64,000 bases of DNA from Runella defluvii. Lineage in GTDB: Bacteria; Bacteroidota; Bacteroidia; Cytophagales; Spirosomataceae. Shown here piece by piece: positions 8,344 through 15,819 of this stretch. Under the pieces are notes generated by a model. That model was not told where the DNA came from and ran no database searches. It saw nothing but the letters and a program-made list of their open reading frames with translations. The stretch is from NCBI RefSeq assembly GCF_014195535.1, contig NZ_JACIBY010000005.1:121807-185806 (forward strand), in the 5' to 3' direction. The translations under genes were made by a program, and so were the position numbers. Within the stretch, counting starts at the first letter, position 1; every line of letters begins with the position of its first letter.

Positions 8344-9972
8344 ATGCCAACAACAGCCCACCTCCCCTTCTCCCCCATTTTTAAAGGAGAAGATGCCATT
8401 CCCCAAGAATTTAGACTAGAAGAAGTACACCAACGAGAATACCTCTTAAACGGTGAACTTGTCCAGTGGGATGGCCCCGTGACGTCTATTTATTCGCCCG
8501 TTTGTCTTCCGACTCCCAACGGTTTGGAGCGAAAACTCTTAGGAAGTATTCCGCGTACTTCTCCCAAAGAAGCCTTAGAAGCGTTGGATGCCGCTGTCAA
8601 TGCCTACAACAATGGACTAGGCGAATGGCCTACGATGACCGTGGGCGAGCGGATTAATTGTATGCAGAAGTTTGTTTACTTGATGATTCAACAGCGGGAT
8701 TTGGTCATCAAATTGTTGATGTGGGAAATCGGCAAAACATTGTCCGACGCCACCAAAGAGTTTGACCGTACCGTCGATTACATCAACGACACGATTGACG
8801 CCCTCAAAGACCTCGACCGCGAATCGTCGCGTTTTCAGGAAGCAGAAGGAACCATTGCCCAAATCCGCCGAGCGCCGCTGGGCGTGGTACTGAGCATGGG
8901 GCCTTTTAATTATCCGTTGAACGAGATTTTTACGACGCTCATTCCTGCCCTGATTATGGGCAACACCATTCTTTTCAAACTCCCCAAACACGGGGTATTG
9001 GCGCACTATCCTTTGCTAAATGCCTTTAAAGAGGCTTTCCCCAAAGGAACCGTCAACACGCTGTACGGAAGAGGGTCGGAAATTATTTCGCCCATCATGG
9101 AAAGCGGAAAAGTAAATGTGTTGGCTTTTATTGGCTCAAGTAAAGTAGCCAACGGCCTCAAAAAATTGCACCCTAAAGTCAACCGCCTCCGCGCTATTTT
9201 GAGCCTTGACGCCAAAAATGCGGCCATTGTCACCAAAAATGCCAACATAGACGTAGCCGTAAATGAATGTATCCTCGGGGCGCTTTCGTTCAACGGGCAA
9301 CGTTGTACGGCGTTGAAGCTCATCTTTGTACAAAAAGAAATCGCCACGGAGTTTGTTGCAAAACTCAACGCGGCCGTATCGGCCTTAAAACCAGGCTTAC
9401 CTTGGGAAAATGGCGTCAAAATCACGCCCCTACCCGAAGAAGATAAACCCGACTATTTAAAAGCGTGCATTGAAGACGCGATTGCGCACGGGGCAACCGT
9501 CCAAAACGAAAACGGTGGCTATACCGAAGCCTCGTTTGTGTTTCCAGCGGTGGTGTATCCCGTCAACAATCAAATGAAACTCTACCACGAAGAGCAGTTT
9601 GGCCCCGTTATTCCCGTCGTTCCGTTTGAGACCATCGACGAGCCCATCGACTACCAAGTCAACGCCTCGCACGGAATGCAGGTGAGTATTTTTAGTGAAG
9701 ATTCCAAAGAAGTGGCTCAGTTGATTGATTCTTTTGTCAACCTTGTTAGTCGGGTAAATATCAACTGTCAAGCGCAAAGAGGGCCCGACGTATTTCCTTT
9801 CACGGGGCGCAAAGACAGCGCCGAAGGAACGCTTTCGGTTTTTGACGCGCTTCGCTCCTTTTCGATTCGTTCGTTGGTAGCTACCAAATTGACCGAAAGC
9901 AACAAGGTATTACTCAATACCATCGTGCGCGACCACGATTCTAACTTTTTGAGTACTGATTACATTTTTTAA
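8344..9972 (+). CDS. GapN-like NADP-dependent aldehyde dehydrogenase
   Basis: This 542-residue aldehyde dehydrogenase most resembles the non-phosphorylating glyceraldehyde-3-phosphate dehydrogenase group, which oxidises glyceraldehyde 3-phosphate directly to 3-phosphoglycerate with NADPH formation. Visible elements are the coenzyme-site loop GPFNYPLN (186-193), FIGSS (262-266) and the catalytic cysteine C321 in SFNGQRCTALK, a GapN-like context. The normal general-base motif LELGGK is replaced by LSLDAK around 286-291, so the usual Glu is Ser and an Asp sits two residues later. It is about 60 residues longer than classical GapN, mostly at the N-terminus. The substrate is therefore probable rather than certain. 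It is divergent from the LysR gene. Confidence 0.82.
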   Translation: MPTTAHLPFSPIFKGEDAIPQEFRLEEVHQREYLLNGELVQWDGPVTSIYSPVCLPTPNGLERKLLGSIPRTSPKEALEALDAAVNAYNNGLGEWPTMTVGERINCMQKFVYLMIQQRDLVIKLLMWEIGKTLSDATKEFDRTVDYINDTIDALKDLDRESSRFQEAEGTIAQIRRAPLGVVLSMGPFNYPLNEIFTTLIPALIMGNTILFKLPKHGVLAHYPLLNAFKEAFPKGTVNTLYGRGSEIISPIMESGKVNVLAFIGSSKVANGLKKLHPKVNRLRAILSLDAKNAAIVTKNANIDVAVNECILGALSFNGQRCTALKLIFVQKEIATEFVAKLNAAVSALKPGLPWENGVKITPLPEEDKPDYLKACIEDAIAHGATVQNENGGYTEASFVFPAVVYPVNNQMKLYHEEQFGPVIPVVPFETIDEPIDYQVNASHGMQVSIFSEDSKEVAQLIDSFVNLVSRVNINCQAQRGPDVFPFTGRKDSAEGTLSVFDALRSFSIRSLVATKLTESNKVLLNTIVRDHDSNFLSTDYIF

Positions 9973-9982
9973 GGTGCTCTAG

Positions 9983-10044
9983 TTTTACCCGCAGATATTC
10001 ATGCTTGCGCACAGTTGGCAAGTTTCTGCGGGTAAAATATTTTT
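9983..10044 (+). terminator. Terminator after the aldehyde dehydrogenase gene
   Basis: A 13-bp perfect inverted repeat (TTTTACCCGCAGA at 9983-9995 with its complement at 10025-10037) encloses a smaller CTTGC/GCAAG hairpin and is followed by a T-rich run. Confidence 0.75.
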
Positions 10045-10106
10045 TATATAATATTTGTTATAGTTTTCTATAATTTGTATTATTTTAATTACACATATCC
10101 TTCAAA

Positions 10107-10114
10107 TACCTTTG
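10107..10114 (+). promoter_or_regulatory. -7 promoter box for mdaB
   Basis: TACCTTTG matches the TAnnTTTG motif 27 nt before the mdaB ATG, identical to the glyA box. A TTTG lies at 10074-10077 but at 29 nt spacing, longer than usual. Confidence 0.45.
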
Positions 10115-10141
10115 CATTGTCATTTATAACACCGAAAAACA

Positions 10142-10747
10142 ATGCAAAAAATATTGGTTATCAACGGCGGAAAAACCTTTGCCCATTCGGGCGGCCGCCT
10201 CAACACTACCCTTACCGAATGGGATGGCGAGTTTTTCACCCCTGAAAATGGCTTTGAGCTGAAAATCACGCAGGTAGGAGAAGAAAACTACGACGCCAAC
10301 GAAGAAGTGGAGAAATTTGTGTGGGCCGACGTCGTCATCTACCACTTTCCCATTTGGTGGATGTACCTTCCTTTTTCATTGAAGGAATATTTCGATAAAG
10401 TACTTACGGCTGGACATCGGAAGGGGCTGTATTACAGCGACGGACGGAAGGCCAATAACCCCGAACGAAACTACGGAACGGGCGGCTTGATGCAAGGAAC
10501 TCGCTACCTAGTCACTACGACTTGGAATGCTCCTAAAACTGCTTTTACGCTGCCCGAAGAGTTTTTTCAGGGCCGCAGTGTCGATGATGGCGTGTTGTTT
10601 CCCTTCCACCGCATGAATGCTTTTTGTGGACTAGAACCGCTACCTAGCAAGCATTTTCACGATGTTGAAAAAAACGGCTCGCCTGAGCTGACAGCTTCGT
10701 TCAAAGTAGAATATTTGGAGCACCTTCGTGGTGTGTTTGGGAAGTAA
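10142..10747 (+). CDS. mdaB: MdaB-type NAD(P)H quinone oxidoreductase
   Basis: The 201-residue product has the flavodoxin-like fold of the NQO/MdaB family: MQKILVINGGKTFAHSGG forms the first strand and FMN phosphate loop, and HFPIWWMYLPFSLKEYFDKV plus the GLMQGTRYLVTTTWNAP segment are close to E. coli MdaB. The family reduces quinones by two electrons using NADPH, protecting against semiquinone radicals; it is cytoplasmic and binds FAD. The gene stands alone between two strong terminators with its own promoter. The length is normal. Confidence 0.9.
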   Translation: MQKILVINGGKTFAHSGGRLNTTLTEWDGEFFTPENGFELKITQVGEENYDANEEVEKFVWADVVIYHFPIWWMYLPFSLKEYFDKVLTAGHRKGLYYSDGRKANNPERNYGTGGLMQGTRYLVTTTWNAPKTAFTLPEEFFQGRSVDDGVLFPFHRMNAFCGLEPLPSKHFHDVEKNGSPELTASFKVEYLEHLRGVFGK

Positions 10748-10755
10748 AAACAGCA

Positions 10756-10788
10756 AGACTCTCCAAGTTTTTGAAACTTGGAGAGTCT
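10756..10788 (+). terminator. Terminator after mdaB
   Basis: A 15-bp perfect inverted repeat (AGACTCTCCAAGTTT at 10756-10770 and its complement at 10774-10788) has a 3-nt loop, TTG. There is no long T run after it, only A-rich sequence, so it may also slow decay of the mRNA. Confidence 0.7.
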
Positions 10789-10853
10789 AAAAAATCTGTT
10801 AAAGTGCCTCTGCTTCGTAAATCTATTCTAAAAAATGTTCATTCTTTTTTGTT

Positions 10854-10874
10854 TTATAACATACTATGTTATAA
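10854..10874. promoter_or_regulatory. 21-bp palindrome, probable HigA operator
   Basis: TTATAACATA at 10854-10863 is repeated inverted at 10865-10874 around a single central C at 10864, a perfect palindrome 9 nt before the remnant toxin start. Its position in the promoter region of a toxin-antitoxin operon is where HigA dimers usually bind to repress their own genes. Binding is inferred from position and symmetry. Confidence 0.6.
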
Positions 10875-10883
10875 TTTTATTCT

Positions 10884-10991
10884 ATGATTGTTGAGTTTGA
10901 TAATAATGACCAGTACCGTTTAATTTTTCGATTAAATGAAAAGGAAATGGTAGAAATAATTACATTGGAAGACTTGACTGCTTATCACTAA
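10884..10991 (+). pseudogene. Remnant of a HigB/RelE-type toxin gene (35 codons)
   Basis: A 35-codon frame starts at ATG 10884 and stops at 10989-10991, sharing one base with the next start (TAATG). The product is MIVEF followed by NDQYRLIFR and ends TAYH. The NDQ(Y/W)RxxFR block and the terminal YH are hallmarks of the C-terminal strands of HigB 'killer' toxins, which normally have about 90-110 residues. The N-terminal MIVxF also resembles the usual toxin start, so the gene looks like an in-frame internal deletion of some 60 codons that kept promoter, operator and translational coupling. It is unlikely to be an active mRNA interferase. It could instead be a small functional peptide; I favour a remnant. 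Confidence 0.6.
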
Positions 10992-11329
10992 TGAAAAGAG
11001 CGAATGAATTGATACCTGCCGTAGCTACTCACCCAGGGGAACTATTGGCAGACGAATTAGAGGCAAGAAATTTGACTCAGCAAACCCTCGCTACTCAAAT
11101 GGGGGTCAGCCAAGCGATTATAAGCCAACTATTGCATAAAAAGCGAAGGGTATCGCTTGAAATGGCTTTACGGTTAGAACAAGCTCTGGATATTTCAGCC
11201 GAATTTTGGTTGAATCTACAACGCCAATATGACCGTGTAACAGCTTATCATAATGCCCAAAAATCACTCCAAAAACTTAACTTGCCCGAACCTCGCCAAA
11301 TGAAGTTATTGGAAGCAATACTGGGGTAG
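10991..11329 (+). CDS. higA: HigA-family antitoxin (XRE-type DNA-binding protein)
   Basis: The 112-residue protein has a helix-turn-helix of the VapI/HigA type: HPGELLADELEARNLTQQTL followed by MGVSQAIISQLLHKKRRVS and the diagnostic SAEFWLNLQRQYD tail. HigA neutralises HigB and represses its own operon. It overlaps the toxin remnant by one base, as in intact higBA operons. Because the toxin is reduced to 35 codons this looks like an orphan antitoxin, which may still repress its own promoter at the 10854-10874 palindrome or neutralise a related toxin elsewhere. Base composition is A+T-richer than the neighbours, in line with a mobile origin. Confidence 0.88.
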   Translation: MKRANELIPAVATHPGELLADELEARNLTQQTLATQMGVSQAIISQLLHKKRRVSLEMALRLEQALDISAEFWLNLQRQYDRVTAYHNAQKSLQKLNLPEPRQMKLLEAILG

Positions 11330-11340
11330 CATAACTATAA

Positions 11341-11388
11341 AGAGCAATTTTCTTCTAAAACTAAACCGTTTATGAAGAAAATTGCTCT
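11341..11388 (+). terminator. Terminator after higA
   Basis: A 15-bp perfect inverted repeat (AGAGCAATTTTCTTC at 11341-11355, complement at 11374-11388) has an 18-nt loop. It lies between higA and the convergent DUF4965 gene and could serve both. Confidence 0.6.
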
Positions 11389-11415
11389 TAAAATAAGTAC
11401 CAACTATTTATTCCC

Positions 11416-13914
11416 CTACTTCCCCTTCTCCAAACGCTCTGCCAGCATTTTGATAAAATAGCCTCCTACTACGGAGCGGGCTTGGAAGCCTACTTGCTTG
11501 GCATTGGTAGTTTCATGCCAGTCCGAGAGTGGAACGCGGGTGGGCGTTTCGTTGGCATACTTCCACACGGGGTCAATCAACGCTTTGAAATCAGCGTCCG
11601 AATCGGCCATGGTTGCCGTCCACACAATCCAATCCGACTTAGTGTAAGTCTTACGGCTGTCGAGCGGAAGACCGTAGGCTTGTTGTTTTTTGAGGTAAAA
11701 CGCGATTTCCTTTTGCGCAACTTCTTTCGGGAAAACGTTCAATCCGAGCAATTTATCCCAAACGATGTTGTATTTCTGGCTCCAACTTCCTGCGGTTTTG
11801 TCGAACGTAAGGGCATAGTGGTCGCCATCAGCACTCATCTCCATCCAACGACGGGCCAAGGTGCGCGCCAACGTAAAATGCTCGTCGGCCAGTTTTTGTT
11901 CACCCAATTGAGCCGCCATCTGAGCATAACACGCAATCCCAACAATGGCCTTGGCCGACAAGTTGACGTTACGCGCTAAGTGCCCCGCGAAGTCGTCGGT
12001 ACACAATTGGTTGGCGGGGTCAAATCCATCGCGTTTTAAGAACTCCACCCATTTGGTCAACATTGGCCAGTGCTCGCGCGCAAAGCTTGGATTGCCATCC
12101 ATTTTCACCGAAGCTGCCGTCAAAATCATCATGTTTCCAGCTTCTTCCACGGGCATATCTTCGCCGTAGGTTTGGCCGTTGGCAAGCGGATACGTCCCAA
12201 TATCGTGTGCAGGGAAGTCTTTTTTCCAACGCCCCGATTCGCTATAGTCAAAGATAAAACGTAGCAAGCCTTTCGCCAACTCGTTGTTGTACAACAAAAA
12301 CATCGGTGCCGACGGATACGTTACGTCCACCGTTCCAATCGAACCGTTAGAGAAATTTTCTTTCGACAAAAAGAACACTTCCCCCTTCGGCCCTGCCACG
12401 ATTTTGTGGGCTGAAATGGCTTGTCGGTAGGCCAATTGACACAAATCGGCGTACGCTTTTCCACCCGCTTTGGTCGCGTCATCGTACATTTTTTTATCGA
12501 ATGCCGTGCTTTTGGTCAACAAACGTGGGTAGTCTGCTTCGGCCGTTTGTAACGTTTTCTGCATGGTCGTAGCAGGGTCACGGCGCCACCATCCACGGAG
12601 GTTTTGACCAAAATACTGTACCGAATACACATCGTCGTAACCCAAAAGCAAGTGCTTTGAAGAAGTTTTTCCCGATACATTGCCAAAGTTTACGACCGTC
12701 GCCATTGCTAACTCTCCCGCCGTTCCTGAGACCGTCGAACCAGTAGCCGTCAATTGACCTTTTGATTTAAAGTCGTTTTTCAATTGGTCAGGATTCCCCG
12801 TGACCACGCTACTTGCTGCATCAGGCACCGCCAAATAGGCATAGCCCCAGTCGATGCGGATGTTATCGCCTTTTTTGCCCAATACAGGCTGCTCTTTGGT
12901 ACCAACTGACGCATAAACCAGCTTGCCGTCTTTCTTGGTTTCGGCCACTACTTCTTGCGAAGGCACGTTGGTAGCGACCAAAGCCGATTCACCAAAATAC
13001 ACCTGTACCGAGTGGGGTTTGTTGTCCAACGAACGCGTGGAGAAGGTCACATAACTTACGGGACGAGCCGCCACTTCCAATTCATCCATCAACAGAGGCG
13101 ACAAGAAGTTAACGTCCAATTCCACAGGCCCTGCGGTAAATACATAACTGGTTTGGGTGGCCGTAACGGTGGCTTTCTTTTGCGTAGCCGTGACCGCCTG
13201 CGCCGTAGGAACGACACTTACCAATCCTACATCTACAAACGACTCACCGATGGGGCTAATGCAATGCACCGCCAAGACGTTACGCCCCTTACGAAGCGCC
13301 TTCTGGCCTTCGGACGAAAGGGGCGAGTGGATGTATTCGCCTGCACAGCAAGGCTTTGTGAAGATGCGCGTACCGTTCAAATATACCGCCACGTCGTCGT
13401 CGTTGATAAGGGTCAACAACAACTTAGACGCATCCACTTGCCCGTCGTAGTTAAACTCGCGACGGATAAAAATTCCGTCTTTGTCAATTTTTCCATTGTG
13501 AAACGGAGTGCGCGATGCGGGCGAATCACCAAAAGGCCCTGAGCCAGTTTTCCAGCCTTGGGGAATAAAGTCGGGCTGCTCCCAGCCTGCTGAGGGTTTG
13601 ATGGTGGTATATAAGGCGTCGTACGCTTTGTTTTCGCCCGTTGGCAATAGGGCTTGGTATAAAGTTGGGGGAGCTCCTAAAAACTGATACGACTTGCCGT
13701 CCACCCGTACAATGCCTTCCAGCGAATGCGGACGACCTGTCCAGTGGCGCGTAGGACCGTCGGTGAGCTGGTCGGTAGTACTCCAAATACTAAAATACGG
13801 GTCGTGGGTAATGATGGGATAGGCAGGTGGACGGAGCGTCTGCGCCATCGAAGACGTTAGCGCGAGGCATCCACTCAAGGCAAGCAACAAAAGAGTTGGT
13901 TTGTTGTAAAACAT
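11416..13914 (-). CDS. Secreted DUF4965/DUF1793 'glutaminase A'-type protein
   Basis: The 832-residue protein begins with a signal sequence that contains a lipobox-like LSGC (C16) and also a normal cleavage site after SSMAQ, so it is exported either as a lipoprotein or as a soluble protein. The mature N-terminus (RPPAYPIITHDPYFSIWSTT) and the later blocks LGYDDVYSVQYFGQ, DIGTYPLANGQ and EEAGNMMIL are typical of the Bacteroidetes DUF4964/DUF5127/DUF4965/DUF1793 family, related to fungal glutaminase GtaA, with an (alpha/alpha)6-barrel-like C-terminal half. The fold resembles glycoside hydrolases, and its place at the end of a SusCD glycan locus makes a carbohydrate role as likely as glutamine hydrolysis. 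The substrate is unknown. Confidence 0.8.
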   Translation of the reverse strand: MFYNKPTLLLLALSGCLALTSSMAQTLRPPAYPIITHDPYFSIWSTTDQLTDGPTRHWTGRPHSLEGIVRVDGKSYQFLGAPPTLYQALLPTGENKAYDALYTTIKPSAGWEQPDFIPQGWKTGSGPFGDSPASRTPFHNGKIDKDGIFIRREFNYDGQVDASKLLLTLINDDDVAVYLNGTRIFTKPCCAGEYIHSPLSSEGQKALRKGRNVLAVHCISPIGESFVDVGLVSVVPTAQAVTATQKKATVTATQTSYVFTAGPVELDVNFLSPLLMDELEVAARPVSYVTFSTRSLDNKPHSVQVYFGESALVATNVPSQEVVAETKKDGKLVYASVGTKEQPVLGKKGDNIRIDWGYAYLAVPDAASSVVTGNPDQLKNDFKSKGQLTATGSTVSGTAGELAMATVVNFGNVSGKTSSKHLLLGYDDVYSVQYFGQNLRGWWRRDPATTMQKTLQTAEADYPRLLTKSTAFDKKMYDDATKAGGKAYADLCQLAYRQAISAHKIVAGPKGEVFFLSKENFSNGSIGTVDVTYPSAPMFLLYNNELAKGLLRFIFDYSESGRWKKDFPAHDIGTYPLANGQTYGEDMPVEEAGNMMILTAASVKMDGNPSFAREHWPMLTKWVEFLKRDGFDPANQLCTDDFAGHLARNVNLSAKAIVGIACYAQMAAQLGEQKLADEHFTLARTLARRWMEMSADGDHYALTFDKTAGSWSQKYNIVWDKLLGLNVFPKEVAQKEIAFYLKKQQAYGLPLDSRKTYTKSDWIVWTATMADSDADFKALIDPVWKYANETPTRVPLSDWHETTNAKQVGFQARSVVGGYFIKMLAERLEKGK

Positions 13915-14052
13915 TGGAATGGTGATTAATGAAATTTTGAGAGGTTAATTTAATATACACTAAAAGGAGAGGCGGCGCTTGCTCTACCAGAAACTGCTCA
14001 TGTTCTGGACAGAAAACAAACGGCTCACCTCTCCCTTAGGAGGTTAGTCTGC

Positions 14053-14123
14053 GGTCTGACTGCCGTCTGACCGTGTTGTTGGTCAGACGATAGTCAGACC
14101 ATACCTTATCGTCTAACCGTGTT
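14053..14123. repeat. Long imperfect hairpin overlapping the sulfatase stop codon, with internal direct repeats
   Basis: GGTCTGACT (14053-14061) pairs with AGTCAGACC (14092-14100), and CGTCTGACC (14064-14072) pairs with GGTCAGACG (14081-14089), around an 8-nt loop: a 20-bp stem with one 2-nt mismatch, directly after the sulfatase stop codon. A 14-mer at 14064-14077 recurs with 13/14 identity at 14110-14123, inside the last codons of the sulfatase. So the repeat unit extends into the coding end. It probably acts as an intercistronic stability or attenuation element. Another weak nested hairpin (CCAGAA/TTCTGG, 13988-14009) lies between here and the DUF4965 start. Confidence 0.65.
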
Positions 14124-15812
14124 AGGCTTGGGCAAAACTTGGTGGGTTTTGGCCCACGTTTGCCACTGTTTTTTCAATTCGTTTACTTTTTCGGGATACG
14201 TAGCCGCGAGGTTATTGGTTTCGGTTTTGTCATTGGCTAAGTCAAACAACTGCCACGTAGTATCGCGACTTGCCGAGACCAGCTTCCAATTTCCCGACCG
14301 TGCATAACGCGCGCCGAAGTGTTCGTTGAACAGGCTCGTATGCCCTCCGTTGGTTTTTCCCTGAAATGCAGGCACAAGGCTCTGCCCCGTTGAGACCGAA
14401 ATGGCACGCCCCTGAAACGTCTGCGGGTACTTTGCTCCCGAAATTTCTACGCAGGTACGCATGAAGTCCATTACGTGTCCCATTTGGGCGCTGTAACCTC
14501 CTTTTTTCGCTTTGATTCCTTTGGGCCAAAACGCCACCATTGGCGTGCGAACACCTCCTTCGGATGATTCTGCTTTCCAGTATTGATAAGGCGTGTTGGC
14601 TACGTTTGACCAACGCTGCCCAATCGACGCAAACGACGTCTGCGGCCCTGGCATCACTTGTTTTTTCAAATCGTACGAAATAGGCCGACCGTCACGCGTT
14701 TCGTTAGGACGGTCAAAACCTGGGCCATAAGCCGCGCAGTTTTCAGGACTTGCCCCGTTATCCGACAAAAAGACGATGAGCGTATTTTCCAACTGACCTG
14801 TTTCGCGCAGTGTCTGCAACATACGGCCAATTCCCTGATCCATACGGTCAATCATCGCCGCGTGAACGGCCATGGCGCGCGCATCCCATTCTTTATCGGC
14901 GTTTGCTTCCCAGGTTTGTTGTTTGTCCCAGCGCTCCGACAATGGCGTGGTTTTAGGGTCAATCAAGCCCATTTTCACCATTCTATCGTAGCGGCTTTTA
15001 CGAATCGCATCCCAGCCCGATTTGTACGTGTCTTTGTACTTTTCGATGTCTTCGGGCAGCGCCATCAGCGGCCAGTGCGGGGCGGTGTGCGCTACGTACA
15101 AGAAAAATGGCGACGACGACTTAGCAAACGATTGAATGTAAGCCACTGTGGAATCGCTAATGGCATCCGTGTGGTAATAATTCTTTGGAATTTGGGTCAC
15201 AGGTTTTGTCCCATTGACCAAACTGAAAGGGTCAAAGAAGTCAACTACGCCCCAGATATTGCCAAAATACTTGTCGAAACCACGCGCAGTGGGGTACTGA
15301 TTCAACGGCCCAAAATCGCCAAAGTCCTTTTTGTGGTTGAGCCAATCGAGCTGGTCTTTGGGGTTTTTCTGAACAATGGTGTTCGACACGTGCCATTTCC
15401 CCGTCATACCCGTTTGGTAGCCCGCTGCCTTCAATACCTCCGCAATCGTCACGGTATTTTCGGCCAAATGCCCACGGTACCCTGGTGTCGATTCTTCGTC
15501 GGTCATTTTACCAATGCCTGCTTGGTGGTTATACAAACCTGTAAGCAAACTGGCGCGCGTAGGGCAACAACGGGATGTGTTATAAAACTGAGTAAAACGC
15601 AGCCCGTTGTTGGCGAGGTAGTCGATGTTGGGGGTTTTGATTTCACCGCCATAGCAGCCCAAGTCCGAATACCCCATGTCGTCGGCCATGATGATAATGA
15701 TGTTCGGACGTGCATCCGCTTTTGAACGCGACGGTTTTGAATAAAACGCCGTTAGCCCTACCGACACTGCCACGGCTAAACCCACCGAAGCCACTACCCC
15801 TTTTTTCTTCAT
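14106..15812 (-). CDS. Secreted arylsulfatase (formylglycine-dependent)
   Basis: The 568-residue enzyme removes sulfate esters from a glycan or other substrate, probably in the periplasm. A basic start and hydrophobic helix (about residues 5-23) form a signal or anchor sequence. The metal site begins with IIIIMADDMGYSDLGCYGG (D44, D45), and the sulfatase signature CCPTR at 82-86 places the formylglycine precursor at C82, of the CxPxR type, which needs an anaerobic-type or FGE maturation enzyme not found in this window. Later blocks such as VFLSDNGASPENC and FNEHFGARYAR are typical of the larger arylsulfatase A-like group. It is encoded 7 nt after the GH5-like gene, so the locus is expected to target a sulfated or mixed glycan. 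Confidence 0.92.
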   Translation of the reverse strand: MKKKGVVASVGLAVAVSVGLTAFYSKPSRSKADARPNIIIIMADDMGYSDLGCYGGEIKTPNIDYLANNGLRFTQFYNTSRCCPTRASLLTGLYNHQAGIGKMTDEESTPGYRGHLAENTVTIAEVLKAAGYQTGMTGKWHVSNTIVQKNPKDQLDWLNHKKDFGDFGPLNQYPTARGFDKYFGNIWGVVDFFDPFSLVNGTKPVTQIPKNYYHTDAISDSTVAYIQSFAKSSSPFFLYVAHTAPHWPLMALPEDIEKYKDTYKSGWDAIRKSRYDRMVKMGLIDPKTTPLSERWDKQQTWEANADKEWDARAMAVHAAMIDRMDQGIGRMLQTLRETGQLENTLIVFLSDNGASPENCAAYGPGFDRPNETRDGRPISYDLKKQVMPGPQTSFASIGQRWSNVANTPYQYWKAESSEGGVRTPMVAFWPKGIKAKKGGYSAQMGHVMDFMRTCVEISGAKYPQTFQGRAISVSTGQSLVPAFQGKTNGGHTSLFNEHFGARYARSGNWKLVSASRDTTWQLFDLANDKTETNNLAATYPEKVNELKKQWQTWAKTHQVLPKPNTVRR

Positions 15813-15819
15813 CGAATTA

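Noticed and set aside
10854-11388. A functional HigBA toxin-antitoxin system
   Set aside because: The toxin frame is only 35 codons and lacks most of the toxin fold, so the pair is reported as a remnant with an intact antitoxin.
12955-13542. A 195-codon open frame opposite the DUF4965 gene
   Set aside because: It lies entirely in the antisense of a family with clear signal peptide and conserved blocks, and shows no domain.
14658-15725. A 355-codon open frame on the plus strand opposite the sulfatase gene
   Set aside because: It has no family features, its residues are those of an antisense reading of a G+C-balanced gene (many Arg, Val, His), and the sulfatase on the other strand is unmistakable.
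14106-15812. A second formylglycine site from the double Cys
   Set aside because: CxPxR is satisfied only by C82 in CCPTR; C83 fills the variable position.
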